Shown: positions 25,782-34,439, numbered from the stretch's first letter. The stretch is 64,000 nucleotides of DNA from Gammaproteobacteria bacterium (GCA_012103475.1 WLWS01000003.1:62001-126000), one strand, 5' to 3'. Notes: generated by a model not told the origin, from the letters alone. Made by a program: numbers and translations.

Positions 25782-28511
25782 ATGAACGCGAGTGACCAAA
25801 ACCTGAAGTCTGCTATCGCTGCGGCAGACCTGGATAATGATGCTGCTAATTATGCTGCCGATCTGGTCAATCTGCTTTCTACTCAACTCAACAAAGTGAT
25901 TGGAAGACGGCGACCGGACATATTACCGTTTATTAGATCTGAGAAATTGCTCACCGAAGCCACGCAGAATGAAGCTGAAGTAATTTTACAGGCCTGGGGC
26001 ATATGGTTCCAATTATTGAATATCGCTGAAGAGAATACCGGCATGCGCCGGCGTCGACAGACAGAAAACCTGCTTGGTCTTGAACAGGTACCGGGTACTT
26101 TCGCACATGTTCTGGCAGAAGCGAAAAATGAGGGGGTCAGTGCGGAAGATATTCAGACATTGTTAGATAACGCCAACATCAGACCGACGATTACTGCTCA
26201 CCCTACTGAAGCGAAAAGAGTTACCGTATTAGAAATTCACAGGCGAATTTATGTTTTGCTTTACAGGCTTGAAGCAAGCCGATGGACCTCGCGTGAACGC
26301 AACAAGTTTATTGATGAATTGGGAAATGAAATAGATCTGCTTTGGCTAACCGGTGAATTACGTATAGAAAAACCCAGTGTAGAGGATGAAGTAGCATGGG
26401 GGTTGCATTTTTTTCAACAGGCATTGTTTGAACGTATACCGGAAACTCTGGAACGGCTTGAATGGTCCTTGAGGGAGCATTATCCGGGGCATGAATTTAA
26501 AATACCGCCCTTTTTTAATTTTGGTTCATGGATTGGTGGTGACAGAGATGGCAATCCTTTTGTTACCAATGAAGTCACGGAGAAATCCTTGCTTACTAGC
26601 AGGCTTCTTGTTCTCCGGCATTATCAGGATAAATTATCAGCGATAATAAAACGATGCAGCGTGTCCGGGAATTCCATTCAAATCAGCGAAGTGTTTCAAC
26701 AATACTTCGATGAACTATTACGTAAAAACCATTGTGCCAAAGATATTCTGCAGCGTAACCCGGGTGAAATATTTCGTCAGTATCTGAGTGTAATTCAGCT
26801 GAAACTTGGCGAAACCATTGAGAAAACTGACGCTGGCTGTGCTTACCAATCCGCTGATGAGTTCATTGAGGATGTAGAGGTACTAGAGCAGGCAATGCTG
26901 GATGCTGACTGCCGACAATTGGCTCGATCACTGATAACTCCTCTGTTGCGCGAAGCTGAAGCGTTCAGATTTTGTGCCGTAAGACTGGATCTTCGCCAGA
27001 ACACTACGATAACCACCGAAACATTAGGCTCTATCTGGTGTGAACTAAATGATAAAGAACAGGCACCGGAGAAGGAATCTACAGAATGGTATGAGTGGTT
27101 AACAGCTGAATTGAACAGACCACTTGATTTATTACCGGAGTTTTCGAACTTAAGTGAAAATGCCGAATCAACATTTGGAATGTTTCAGTTGGTAGCGCGC
27201 ATGCGAGAGCAACTTGATCGTGAAGCCATTGGTCATTTTGTTCTCAGCATGACTCAATCTGCGGCCGACATACTGGGAATTTATCTGTTAGCCAAATACA
27301 GTGGCAATTTCGTCGATACTGCAGCAACTGAAGCTTGTTCACTGCCTATTGTACCGCTTTTTGAAACTATCGAGGATCTACGTGCAGCACCTGCAATTAT
27401 GCGTAATTTGTTAAAAACTCCTGTAATTCGACGTTCTTTGAAGGGACAGAATTCTTCACAGGAAGTCATGATTGGTTATTCAGACTCAAACAAAGACGGT
27501 GGTTTTTTTACGTCGAACTGGGAACTGGCGAAGGCGCAGACAGAATTAAGCAAAATCGGGTCAGAAAGCGGTATCAGTATTTCATTTTTTCACGGGCGCG
27601 GAGGATCAGTCAGTCGTGGGGGAGCACCAACAGGCCGGGCTATTTCTGCACAACCCGCAGGCTCTATCAACGGTCGTATGAGGATTACCGAACAGGGCGA
27701 AGTAGTTTCATCGAAATATGCGAATCAAGGAACAGCTCAGTATCAGATGGAATTGCTTGCTGCCAGTGTTCTCGCTCATTCAATTAAGTCACCCAATGAA
27801 AAAGAATTACAATCAAAACCTGAATACAACGAAGCTATGGAAGCGCTCTCCAATCTGGCTTTTACCAGGTACAGACAGCTTGTTGAAACAGACGGCTTGC
27901 TTGATTACTACACAGCTGCGAGTCCGGTCGAAGAACTATCTATGATGAAAATCGGTTCGCGACCAGCAAAGCGTTTCGGAGCGAATACGCTTTCTGATTT
28001 AAGAGCTATTCCCTGGGTTTTTGCCTGGACTCAGAACAGGCATCACGTGCCAGCCTGGTATGGTATCGGTACCGCGATCGATGATTTTATAAAAGTGAGA
28101 GGGAAGACAGGTGAAGAATTATTGAAAGAAATGTTTAAAGAATCAAGATTGTTTCAGCTTGTCATTGATGAAGCTGAAAAGTCTCTGGCCTTTGTCGATA
28201 TTGATGTTGCAACAAGCTATGCCGCTCAGTTTGAGAGTGACAAGGCAGATAAGCAGATTCTCGATATGGTCGTTACGGAATACACCTTATCAAAAGAGAT
28301 GGTCTTGAAAATCTCCGGGGATTCGCATCTTACTGAACGGTTTCCGAAGTTCACGCGTAAACTCAAACGTCGCGGCGAGATTCTCAGGCAGGTTGGTATA
28401 GAACAGGTTGAACTTGTGCAAAGGTTCAGAAAGAGTAAGGATCAGGCTGATCTTATTCCTCTTCTATTATCTATAAACTGTGTTTCTGCAGGACTGGGCT
28501 GGACCGGCTGA
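25782..28511 (+). CDS. ppc: Phosphoenolpyruvate carboxylase
   Basis: Fixes bicarbonate onto PEP to form oxaloacetate, the carboxylation step of the serine cycle. The 909-residue protein has the catalytic histidine His140 in TAHPTEAKR, the Arg/Gly-rich loop FHGRGGSVSRGGAP, GYSDSNKDGGFFTSNWEL, and ITEQGEVVSSKYA. It ends in the usual -TG C-terminus (LGWTG). The spacing to hprA is 29 bases, so it probably closes the sgaA-ppc transcript; a hairpin with a T-rich tail follows. Allosteric sensitivity cannot be judged here. Confidence 0.96.
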   Translation: MNASDQNLKSAIAAADLDNDAANYAADLVNLLSTQLNKVIGRRRPDILPFIRSEKLLTEATQNEAEVILQAWGIWFQLLNIAEENTGMRRRRQTENLLGLEQVPGTFAHVLAEAKNEGVSAEDIQTLLDNANIRPTITAHPTEAKRVTVLEIHRRIYVLLYRLEASRWTSRERNKFIDELGNEIDLLWLTGELRIEKPSVEDEVAWGLHFFQQALFERIPETLERLEWSLREHYPGHEFKIPPFFNFGSWIGGDRDGNPFVTNEVTEKSLLTSRLLVLRHYQDKLSAIIKRCSVSGNSIQISEVFQQYFDELLRKNHCAKDILQRNPGEIFRQYLSVIQLKLGETIEKTDAGCAYQSADEFIEDVEVLEQAMLDADCRQLARSLITPLLREAEAFRFCAVRLDLRQNTTITTETLGSIWCELNDKEQAPEKESTEWYEWLTAELNRPLDLLPEFSNLSENAESTFGMFQLVARMREQLDREAIGHFVLSMTQSAADILGIYLLAKYSGNFVDTAATEACSLPIVPLFETIEDLRAAPAIMRNLLKTPVIRRSLKGQNSSQEVMIGYSDSNKDGGFFTSNWELAKAQTELSKIGSESGISISFFHGRGGSVSRGGAPTGRAISAQPAGSINGRMRITEQGEVVSSKYANQGTAQYQMELLAASVLAHSIKSPNEKELQSKPEYNEAMEALSNLAFTRYRQLVETDGLLDYYTAASPVEELSMMKIGSRPAKRFGANTLSDLRAIPWVFAWTQNRHHVPAWYGIGTAIDDFIKVRGKTGEELLKEMFKESRLFQLVIDEAEKSLAFVDIDVATSYAAQFESDKADKQILDMVVTEYTLSKEMVLKISGDSHLTERFPKFTRKLKRRGEILRQVGIEQVELVQRFRKSKDQADLIPLLLSINCVSAGLGWTG

Positions 28512-28518
28512 AATTCAT

Positions 28519-28545
28519 GTTGTTCGCGAACAGCGTGTTTTATTT
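28519..28545 (+). terminator. Candidate terminator after ppc
   Basis: GTTGTT-CGCG-AACAGC forms a 6-pair stem with a CGCG loop, followed by GTGTTTTATTT. It lies eight bases after the ppc stop, at the convergent junction with the minus-strand DUF120-HAD gene. The stem is short, so strength is uncertain. Confidence 0.5.
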
Positions 28546-29590
28546 AATACTTAAAGACAATTTCCGGTAAAAGCGCGTGATCAGTAATAATACGCTGTGC
28601 GCCCGCCAGACATAAGTCGGCCGAACTACCTGCCCCACTCAGGACACCCACTGCGCTCATACCAGCACTGCGTGCCGCCTGCATATCAATAGAGGTATCT
28701 CCTACATATATCGCCTGTTCAGCTCTTACACCGAGTTTTGACAAACAAAGTAGTAAACCTGCCGGATGCGGTTTCCGAACTTTTACCTGTTCCCGGGTAA
28801 CGACTGCATCGAACAAGCTTTCTACTCCAACGCTATAAAGTAAATCTACAGAGTCTTTGCCTGAACCGGTAACGATGCCAAGTTTGAAACCCTTTTCTTT
28901 CAGGCTCAGAAGAGTATCTGCGACTCCAGTAAATACACCAGCATGTGCACTCACTATTTCCGGCCAAAGCTCTCTGGCCCGGTGGTTTAATTTCAAAATG
29001 GTTTCTTCGCGTTCTTTTTCTGAACCAGATACAGCGTTTTCCCAATAGGGTCTGCCATGATTGAGTAAACCATGTACATGTTTACGATCCATCTGGATCC
29101 CGTATTCGTCGCCGCTGCGTTTCGCCAGTATGTAGAAAGCCTCAATGGTATCCAGCAATGTTCCATCCAGATCGAATACTATCGTTGATGCTGAGAGAGT
29201 GTGCTTAACTTCTATTTTGAGACTGTCTTTGTCCTCCAGATTGAGCGTCTCTCGCAGGCAGACAGGCGCAATCAATTCTAATTGATTTTCCGGATAGCCT
29301 TCGACCAGAGGTGAGATAATAGTCGCGACCACTTTTGCGTTGACGATCACTGGTTGGCAGAGAGCATCGCAAGATTTGTTATCAGGAGCCTTGATGGTAT
29401 AGGGCGATTGTTTCAGCAAAGCCTGCCATTTACTGACTAGAATCGGATCATCCAGTTTTATATTCAGGGTTCCCGGAAAAGGCTCTATCCCCAGCTTCTC
29501 AATTAGCTGTTTTCGAACCCAGCCCAGCGTGGTAAAGGTATTTCCCTTTCCAAGCCCAGTGGCCACTCTACCTGTCAATGTCTCACTCAT
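28544..29590 (-). CDS. DUF120 (CTP-dependent riboflavin kinase-like) domain fused to HAD phosphatase
   Basis: Two domains in 348 residues. Residues 1-130 match the DUF120/RibK family known from archaeal CTP-dependent riboflavin kinase: GRVATGLGKGNTF, LGIEPFPGTLNIKLDD (the GTLN Thr/Asn bind Mg in Methanocaldococcus RibK), SPLVEGYPENQLELIAP and LRETLNLEDKDSLKIEV. Residues about 133-348 are a Gph-like HAD phosphatase with all four motifs: FDLDGTLLDT, GIVTGSG, RKPHP and YVGDTSIDMQAA. It closes a five-gene minus-strand run. A bacterial riboflavin kinase is normally RibF-type, so this module is unexpected. Flavin mononucleotide turnover is a possible role; a phosphoglycolate phosphatase with a regulatory N-domain is an alternative. 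Confidence 0.85.
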   Translation of the reverse strand: MSETLTGRVATGLGKGNTFTTLGWVRKQLIEKLGIEPFPGTLNIKLDDPILVSKWQALLKQSPYTIKAPDNKSCDALCQPVIVNAKVVATIISPLVEGYPENQLELIAPVCLRETLNLEDKDSLKIEVKHTLSASTIVFDLDGTLLDTIEAFYILAKRSGDEYGIQMDRKHVHGLLNHGRPYWENAVSGSEKEREETILKLNHRARELWPEIVSAHAGVFTGVADTLLSLKEKGFKLGIVTGSGKDSVDLLYSVGVESLFDAVVTREQVKVRKPHPAGLLLCLSKLGVRAEQAIYVGDTSIDMQAARSAGMSAVGVLSGAGSSADLCLAGAQRIITDHALLPEIVFKY

Positions 29591-29599
29591 ATCTGTTCG

Positions 29600-30094
29600 C
29601 TATTTTATTCTGAGACCGTAGTATATTTGCCCGACTTCATTTCCGGAAAAATCGGCAACCTCAGGCAGGTAGCCCCATTGTTGAAAACCAAATAGTTTTA
29701 ATAGTTCTGAGCTGGCAGAATTTGTTTCCATGATTATTGCAAAAAGATTTTTTATTTGTAATGAGGGACACACAGAGATAGCGTGTTTAAGTAGCAATGA
29801 GGCGATGCCTTGTCTATGAAAATCAAAATCAACATAGAAACTTACTTCGGCAGTGTGGCGTAAGGCCTGACGACCAGGTCGATAGGCGCTAATGCTTAAG
29901 AATCCCTTGAGATGATCGTCATGTTCAAAAACAAATACCGGATATTTGTTTTTTGAATGTACAGCCAGCCAAGATTGTCTTTCTTCAAGCGTAAGCGGAG
30001 TAGTATCGGCAGTATAATATCCTGCCTTGACGGCCTGATTGTATATTTCAACAATGACCGGCAGGTCATCTGACCTTGCCAGTCGAATTCCCAT
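29600..30094 (-). CDS. GNAT family N-acetyltransferase (phosphinothricin acetyltransferase-like)
   Basis: Acetyl-CoA-dependent acetyltransferase of 164 residues, resembling the Pat/Bar subgroup: IRLARSDDLPVIVEIYNQAV, TPLTLEERQSWL, AEVSFYVDFDFHRQGIASLLL (acetyl-CoA loop) and NSASSELLKLFGFQQWGYLPEVA. The substrate is unknown; methionine sulfoximine/sulfone or other amino compounds are typical of the subgroup. It sits nine bases before the DUF120-HAD gene and two bases after the alpha/beta hydrolase, so all three are likely one transcript. Confidence 0.88.
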   Translation of the reverse strand: MGIRLARSDDLPVIVEIYNQAVKAGYYTADTTPLTLEERQSWLAVHSKNKYPVFVFEHDDHLKGFLSISAYRPGRQALRHTAEVSFYVDFDFHRQGIASLLLKHAISVCPSLQIKNLFAIIMETNSASSELLKLFGFQQWGYLPEVADFSGNEVGQIYYGLRIK

Positions 30095-30095
30095 G

Positions 30096-31004
30096 CTAAC
30101 GTGGAATAATATTCAACAGTTTAAATGCTGCATCGCGAACCAGTTTCCAGCTCGTTGAGTCAGGATCAATCATTTCAAAATGCCCTGATTCTTTAGCCCG
30201 GATGATTTCGACGTCGTCACCTGCAGCATTTGCAGCGGCATAGTAACGCTCACCGACTGGTCGCCAGTTCTTGTCATGATCACCAATCACCAGCAGTTGC
30301 GATGTGCCAAGTGGAACTAGTTCAGACGCGGAACCCAGCGCATATCGCTCAGCCTGCGCTTCCGGTGAACCACCCATTAATTTGTCTATTACCCCGTCAC
30401 AAACATTCTTTTCATGTAGCATAGCAAGATCTGGAGCGGCCGCTAAGGCAAGAATACCCTGTAATTGCACAGGATTAGCCATGGCGAACTGAGAATTCTT
30501 TTTGAATTTGTGCCGCGCTCCCAGCCACAAAGCCAGATGGCCACCTGCGGAATGTCCGGAAGCAATTACGCGGCTGGAGTCCAGAGAGTACTTGTCAGCA
30601 ACTTTATATAGTAAATCTGCTGCAGTGGCGATGTCATTAAAGGTTCCGGGCCAGCCACCACCTGTATTGCCAACCCGGCGATATTCGATATTCCAGACGG
30701 CAATCCCGTCATTGGCGAGGGCCTTAGCGAGTTTTCCGGTGTAAGTAATATCAAATTCAGAGAGCCAGCAGCCGCCGTGAATAAAAATCATAACCGGATG
30801 AGGTCCATCGCCCTGTGGCAGGTAAAGATTGACGAACTGGAATTCATCATCGCCATAAGTAATACGCAGATCAGCGGCAGGGTTGCCCAGACCGGGTAGA
30901 TCGTCAGTTGTCATTACTGCAATTTCATCGGCCAATAAGGCAGTGCTGTTTAATAGTGCAAGCAAAACTACCATAGTGAGTTGTAAGTGACGCATTATTT
31001 GCAA
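30096..31004 (-). CDS. Secreted alpha/beta hydrolase (esterase-like)
   Basis: Probable periplasmic carboxylesterase of 302 residues with an N-terminal signal segment (QLTMVVLLALLNSTALLA). The oxyanion motif FIHGGCW, the nucleophile elbow GHSAGGHLALW and a C-terminal histidine in AKESGHFEMIDP give a complete Ser-His-acid triad pattern of the BD-FAE/kynurenine formamidase-like group. The substrate cannot be read from sequence. It is part of the Nudix-to-DUF120 gene run. Confidence 0.88.
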   Translation of the reverse strand: MQIMRHLQLTMVVLLALLNSTALLADEIAVMTTDDLPGLGNPAADLRITYGDDEFQFVNLYLPQGDGPHPVMIFIHGGCWLSEFDITYTGKLAKALANDGIAVWNIEYRRVGNTGGGWPGTFNDIATAADLLYKVADKYSLDSSRVIASGHSAGGHLALWLGARHKFKKNSQFAMANPVQLQGILALAAAPDLAMLHEKNVCDGVIDKLMGGSPEAQAERYALGSASELVPLGTSQLLVIGDHDKNWRPVGERYYAAANAAGDDVEIIRAKESGHFEMIDPDSTSWKLVRDAAFKLLNIIPR

Positions 31005-31010
31005 GTTCCC

Positions 31011-31241
31011 CTAGTTCTCGGAGTCGTTTGATTTACTCATTTTGAAATACATAAACAGGCCCATGAAACCACCCATGAAGCCACTGACAAAACCACTGAT
31101 TCCGTTATTAAACGCGTTGCCAAGTCCGCTTTCGGGGAAGGGTACAAGAAAGAAATTTATAAGAAAACTCATCAGGAAACCCATACCAGCACCAATTATT
31201 CCAGATTTTAATGCCTCTTTGTTTTCGTGCTTCATATTCAT
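31011..31241 (-). CDS. Small two-helix membrane protein, unknown function
   Basis: A 76-residue protein with two glycine-rich hydrophobic segments, SGIIGAGMGFLMSFLINFF and ISGFVSGFMGGFMGLFMYF, joined by a short loop (PFPESGLGNAFNNG), with charged ends. The glycine spacing suggests helix packing or oligomerisation. I do not recognise the family. It lies between the Nudix and hydrolase genes with gaps of 13 and 6 bases, so it is translated with them. Confidence 0.7.
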   Translation of the reverse strand: MNMKHENKEALKSGIIGAGMGFLMSFLINFFLVPFPESGLGNAFNNGISGFVSGFMGGFMGLFMYFKMSKSNDSEN

Positions 31242-31254
31242 CCCCGACTTTTGT

Positions 31255-31902
31255 TTATTCGTATCGTATCAGAGTTCGTTCATTTCGGTAGGATATGACA
31301 GGAGTTTTTCTTCTCTTGTCCGTCAGAAAACGTTGAAACTCTGCAAGCATAATCTCGGTTACGTCATAAATTGGTAGTCTCAGGGCTTCGGATACTGAGA
31401 ACCAGCGTAGATCCAGTAATTCACCATTTTTAATTAACGAGCCCTGAAAGTATTCATAAGGCGAAACGAAAAAACGGGCGTGAAAACGTCGAAGCGAGGA
31501 ACTTGGTGTAATTGCGCGGCCAAGATATCGAAGATGCTGGGGAGCAGGCTCCAGGGATTGCTTGAGCCACTCAGTCCAGGCTGGTTTATTCGTCCATGAC
31601 AAATCCGAATTTTGCGCGAGTAATAATCCGGTTTCCTCCCAGGTTTCTCTTATTGCGGTTATTGCAAGAGTCTCAATACTCTTTGTGGCTGAAGCTGCAA
31701 GGTGCTCAGTTCTGATGTTTGAATTCAGTGCCAGAGCGCGGTCGGAAGCTTCAAGTACACCTCCCGGAAAAACATAAATCCCGGGTGCGAAATTCGCTTT
31801 TTCCCTGCGCCGACCCATTAATACCTGAATACTTTCAGCCTGACCTCGATAAATAATCAAACTGGCGGCATCTTTGGCGGGAGTTCGTGCGGACAGTATC
31901 AA
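31255..31902 (-). CDS. Nudix hydrolase (NUDT7/NUDT19-like)
   Basis: Hydrolyses nucleoside-diphosphate-linked substrates; NUDT7/19-like members act on CoA and its esters. The 215-residue protein has the split Nudix box typical of that group: FPGGVLEASD, then after about 25 residues AIRETWEETGLLL with the catalytic REXXEE core. FHARFFVSPYEY follows. It starts a five-gene minus-strand run. CoA diphosphatase activity is inference from the box layout. Confidence 0.86.
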   Translation of the reverse strand: MILSARTPAKDAASLIIYRGQAESIQVLMGRRREKANFAPGIYVFPGGVLEASDRALALNSNIRTEHLAASATKSIETLAITAIRETWEETGLLLAQNSDLSWTNKPAWTEWLKQSLEPAPQHLRYLGRAITPSSSLRRFHARFFVSPYEYFQGSLIKNGELLDLRWFSVSEALRLPIYDVTEIMLAEFQRFLTDKRRKTPVISYRNERTLIRYE

Positions 31903-31973
31903 ATTACTAATTCCCTCAATGTACTTGCCTTTATTCTACACTGAGGGCCAGGGCTTCTACTGCTTTACCAGGT

Positions 31974-32004
31974 AAAAATCCGGGTGGCAGAGGTATCCAC
32001 CCGG
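31974..32004 (-). terminator. Rho-independent terminator after catalase
   Basis: On the minus strand CCGGGTGG pairs with CCACCCGG (8 perfect pairs, 9-base loop) and is followed by ATTTTT. It lies about 20 bases after the catalase stop codon. This is the clearest intrinsic terminator in the window. Confidence 0.88.
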
Positions 32005-32024
32005 ACGAGACTGCTTTACTGTTC

Positions 32025-33461
32025 TTACATTTTGTCTCTTACCCATTCCGCGTAGTTCTCGTCAGCTTTCTGCATATAGCCTAGCATTCTTTCCTGCACT
32101 GATGGCTCTGCCTGAGACAGACCTGCTGCGATGTTATTGCAGAGGATGTCTTTCTGGCTGGCTGACATCAAGCGAAACAGATCGCCGGCCTGAGTATAAT
32201 AATCTTCATCATCCTGAGAATGGCGGTCGATCCGGGCCTCATCTTCAAGCGGCATTGCCGGTTCGGCATAGTGCGGATTAGCTTGAGGCAAGTCTTGATT
32301 GTCATTAGGGTAAAAATTCACGTCGCCATTAGTCCTAGCACCTGTGACCGGACAGCCCGCCATAGCACCATCCTGTTGATAGTGATTAACCGGACAGCGC
32401 GGGGCATTGACAGGTATGAGATTATGATTCACGCCCAGACGATAGCGATGCGCATCCTGATAAGCGAGTAATCGGGCCTGCAACATTTTGTCCGGGGATG
32501 AACCTATACCCGGCACGAAGTTGCTAGGTGCAAAGGCGACCTGCTCGGTTTCAGCAAAGTAATTATCAACGTTTCGATTCAACTCGAACTGGCCAACTTC
32601 AATCAGAGGCACCAGACTGTGTGGCCAGACTTTCGTCAAATCAAATGGATTAAAGGGAAAACTTTGAGCATCCTTTTCACTCAGAATTTGAACTTTGACG
32701 GTCCAGCTGGGGAATTCCCCCTGATCAATAGCATTGACCAGATCCTGCTGAGCACCGAAAGACGGCATAGCAGCGGCTTCGTCTGTGTTCAGGGTTTTAA
32801 TCCCCTGGTTCGTTTTGAAATGCCATTTGAACCATACTCTTTCACCTTTGGCGTTCCAGAAATTGAATGTATGTGAGCCGAAGCCATCAATGTGGCGCCA
32901 GCTATAAGGAATACCGCGATCAGACATGAGAATCGTCATCTGGTGTAAAGACTGAGGGTGATTAGCCCAGTACTCATACATGCGTGCTGCATCCGGCGTG
33001 TTAGTGCGAGGGTTCTTTTTCTGCGAGTGGACGAAATCGGGAAACTTCTGCGGATCGTTAAGAAAGAAAACCGGAGTATTATTGCCGACGACGTCGTAAT
33101 TACCCTCTCTGGTATAAAATTTCAGGGCAAAACCACGCGGATCGCGGGCGTAGTCACTGGAATCCTGTCCGCCACCGACGGTCGAGAAACGCAGGAAAAT
33201 ATCGGCACTGTCACCTTCGTTCTGAAGAAAATCAGCGATAGTGTAGTCACTGAGGCTATGGGTCAGCGTAAAAGTGCCATAAGCACCAGCGCCGCGGGCG
33301 TGTACGACCCTTTCCGGAATACGTTCGCGGTTAAAATGCGCAAGTTTTTCGAATAACTGATAGTTGTCAAAGGTGAGCGCTCCGCGTTTACCGACCGAGA
33401 CACTATTGTTGTCATCGGCTATCGGTGCGCCTGCCGACGTTGTCAGGTTTTTTTTGTCCAT
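32025..33461 (-). CDS. katA: Catalase, clade 3 (small-subunit, monofunctional)
   Basis: Heme enzyme that splits hydrogen peroxide. The 478 residues include the distal-His region RVVHARGAGAYGTF, RFSTVGGGQDSSDYARDPRGFALKFY in two parts, FDLTKVWPH, and the proximal heme-Tyr motif LLAYQDAHRYRLGVNHN. The size fits clade 3 small-subunit catalases rather than the large KatE type. GGAGAG stands seven bases before the ATG. A 7+7 inverted repeat upstream may be an operator. It is monocistronic, given the strong terminator. Confidence 0.96.
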   Translation of the reverse strand: MDKKNLTTSAGAPIADDNNSVSVGKRGALTFDNYQLFEKLAHFNRERIPERVVHARGAGAYGTFTLTHSLSDYTIADFLQNEGDSADIFLRFSTVGGGQDSSDYARDPRGFALKFYTREGNYDVVGNNTPVFFLNDPQKFPDFVHSQKKNPRTNTPDAARMYEYWANHPQSLHQMTILMSDRGIPYSWRHIDGFGSHTFNFWNAKGERVWFKWHFKTNQGIKTLNTDEAAAMPSFGAQQDLVNAIDQGEFPSWTVKVQILSEKDAQSFPFNPFDLTKVWPHSLVPLIEVGQFELNRNVDNYFAETEQVAFAPSNFVPGIGSSPDKMLQARLLAYQDAHRYRLGVNHNLIPVNAPRCPVNHYQQDGAMAGCPVTGARTNGDVNFYPNDNQDLPQANPHYAEPAMPLEDEARIDRHSQDDEDYYTQAGDLFRLMSASQKDILCNNIAAGLSQAEPSVQERMLGYMQKADENYAEWVRDKM

Positions 33462-33482
33462 ATCATCTCTCCAGTTTGATGT

Positions 33483-33501
33483 TCAATCATTGTGTGATTG
33501 A
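33483..33501 (-). promoter_or_regulatory. Inverted repeat in the catalase promoter
   Basis: TCAATCA-TTGTG-TGATTGA is a perfect 7-base inverted repeat, 22 bases upstream of the catalase ATG. It does not match the OxyR spacing pattern (ATAG-N7 repeats). It is a candidate operator or 5' mRNA hairpin for peroxide- or iron-linked control; the function is unknown. Confidence 0.35.
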
Positions 33502-33569
33502 CACCTTAGGAGAAAGACAATAATAGATAAAATCAAATATAAGTATTAAGTGGATAGGGTAAAACTATC

Positions 33570-33588
33570 ATTCGGTTTTTTCCGGAAT
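33570..33588 (-). terminator. Weak candidate terminator after the alpha/beta hydrolase
   Basis: Directly after the hydrolase stop on the minus strand, ATTCCGG and CCGAAT can pair around an AAAAAA loop with one bulged C, followed by GATAGTTTTA. The stem is short and the T-run interrupted, so this is tentative. Confidence 0.3.
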
Positions 33589-34419
33589 CTAGTCTAGTAA
33601 AAACGAGAGGGCGACTCTGGCGAATTTTTGCGGGTGTTCAATCATTGCCCAATGACCACAGTGAGGGAGAATATAACCAGTCGAGTCGTCGATCAATTCC
33701 AGAAGTTTGTAGGCGCAATCCAGTTGCACCACTTTATCGAGCTTGCCATTCACGACTAAAGTCGGCTGGCTGACCTGACGGATATAGTCCTCGTCATAAT
33801 AAAGACCGGTCTGGTCTCTAATCCAGCCCATGATCGCATTGTAGGCCGCGGTGGTGGCCGGGTCGATGGACAAGCCGTGGCGATAGAGGACAATGTCGTC
33901 GTCATACTGGAAATCCGGATTGGTAAGACCCTGAACAATTCTTTCCATGCCTGCCGGGCTGTAATCGTAATTCATGATGGATTTCAATTCATCACTAATA
34001 GGAGCGTGTATGCCAGCGCTACCCATCAGGACTATTTTGCTGACTTTGGCACGGTTTTCAATTGCCACGCCCATCGATGTCATGCCTCCCATGGAATTAC
34101 CGATGAGACTGACATTAGTCAAGTCTAAGTGGTCAATAAAAGCACAGATATGATCTACCCGGCTTGTTTGATTGTAGTCGAAACCACTCGGGTCAGGTTT
34201 ATCGGTAAAACCAAAGCCAAGCATATCGATTGCAAACACGTGAAAATGCTCTGCGAAATCGTGTATAGAACCACGCCAGTTACCCCATGCGTCTGCGCCG
34301 GCTCCGCCGCCATGGATCAAAATTAAAGGCTCACCTTTGCCTGCTTCGTAATAGTGAGTGTTTATACCGTTTACATTAACAAACTTGTTGTCAGCGCCGG
34401 CTATGTCTTTTGTTTCCAT
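33589..34419 (-). CDS. Alpha/beta hydrolase, meta-cleavage-product hydrolase-like
   Basis: A 276-residue hydrolase in the BphD/HsaD/CarC style: LIHGGGAGADAWGNWR, the nucleophile motif LIGNSMGGMTSM and the C-terminal histidine in LPHCGHWAMIEHP, with a lid segment between (about residues 140-190). Known relatives hydrolyse C-C bonds in ring-cleavage products. It follows the carbazole-dioxygenase-like Rieske gene by 20 bases on the same strand, consistent with aromatic breakdown. No extradiol dioxygenase lies between them, so the substrate is unproven. Confidence 0.85.
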   Translation of the reverse strand: METKDIAGADNKFVNVNGINTHYYEAGKGEPLILIHGGGAGADAWGNWRGSIHDFAEHFHVFAIDMLGFGFTDKPDPSGFDYNQTSRVDHICAFIDHLDLTNVSLIGNSMGGMTSMGVAIENRAKVSKIVLMGSAGIHAPISDELKSIMNYDYSPAGMERIVQGLTNPDFQYDDDIVLYRHGLSIDPATTAAYNAIMGWIRDQTGLYYDEDYIRQVSQPTLVVNGKLDKVVQLDCAYKLLELIDDSTGYILPHCGHWAMIEHPQKFARVALSFLLD

Positions 34420-34439
34420 ATATTTATCTTACTCAGGGT

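Noticed and set aside
33483-33501. OxyR box before catalase
   Set aside because: The repeat is a 7-5-7 inverted repeat and does not follow the ATAG-N7 OxyR spacing.
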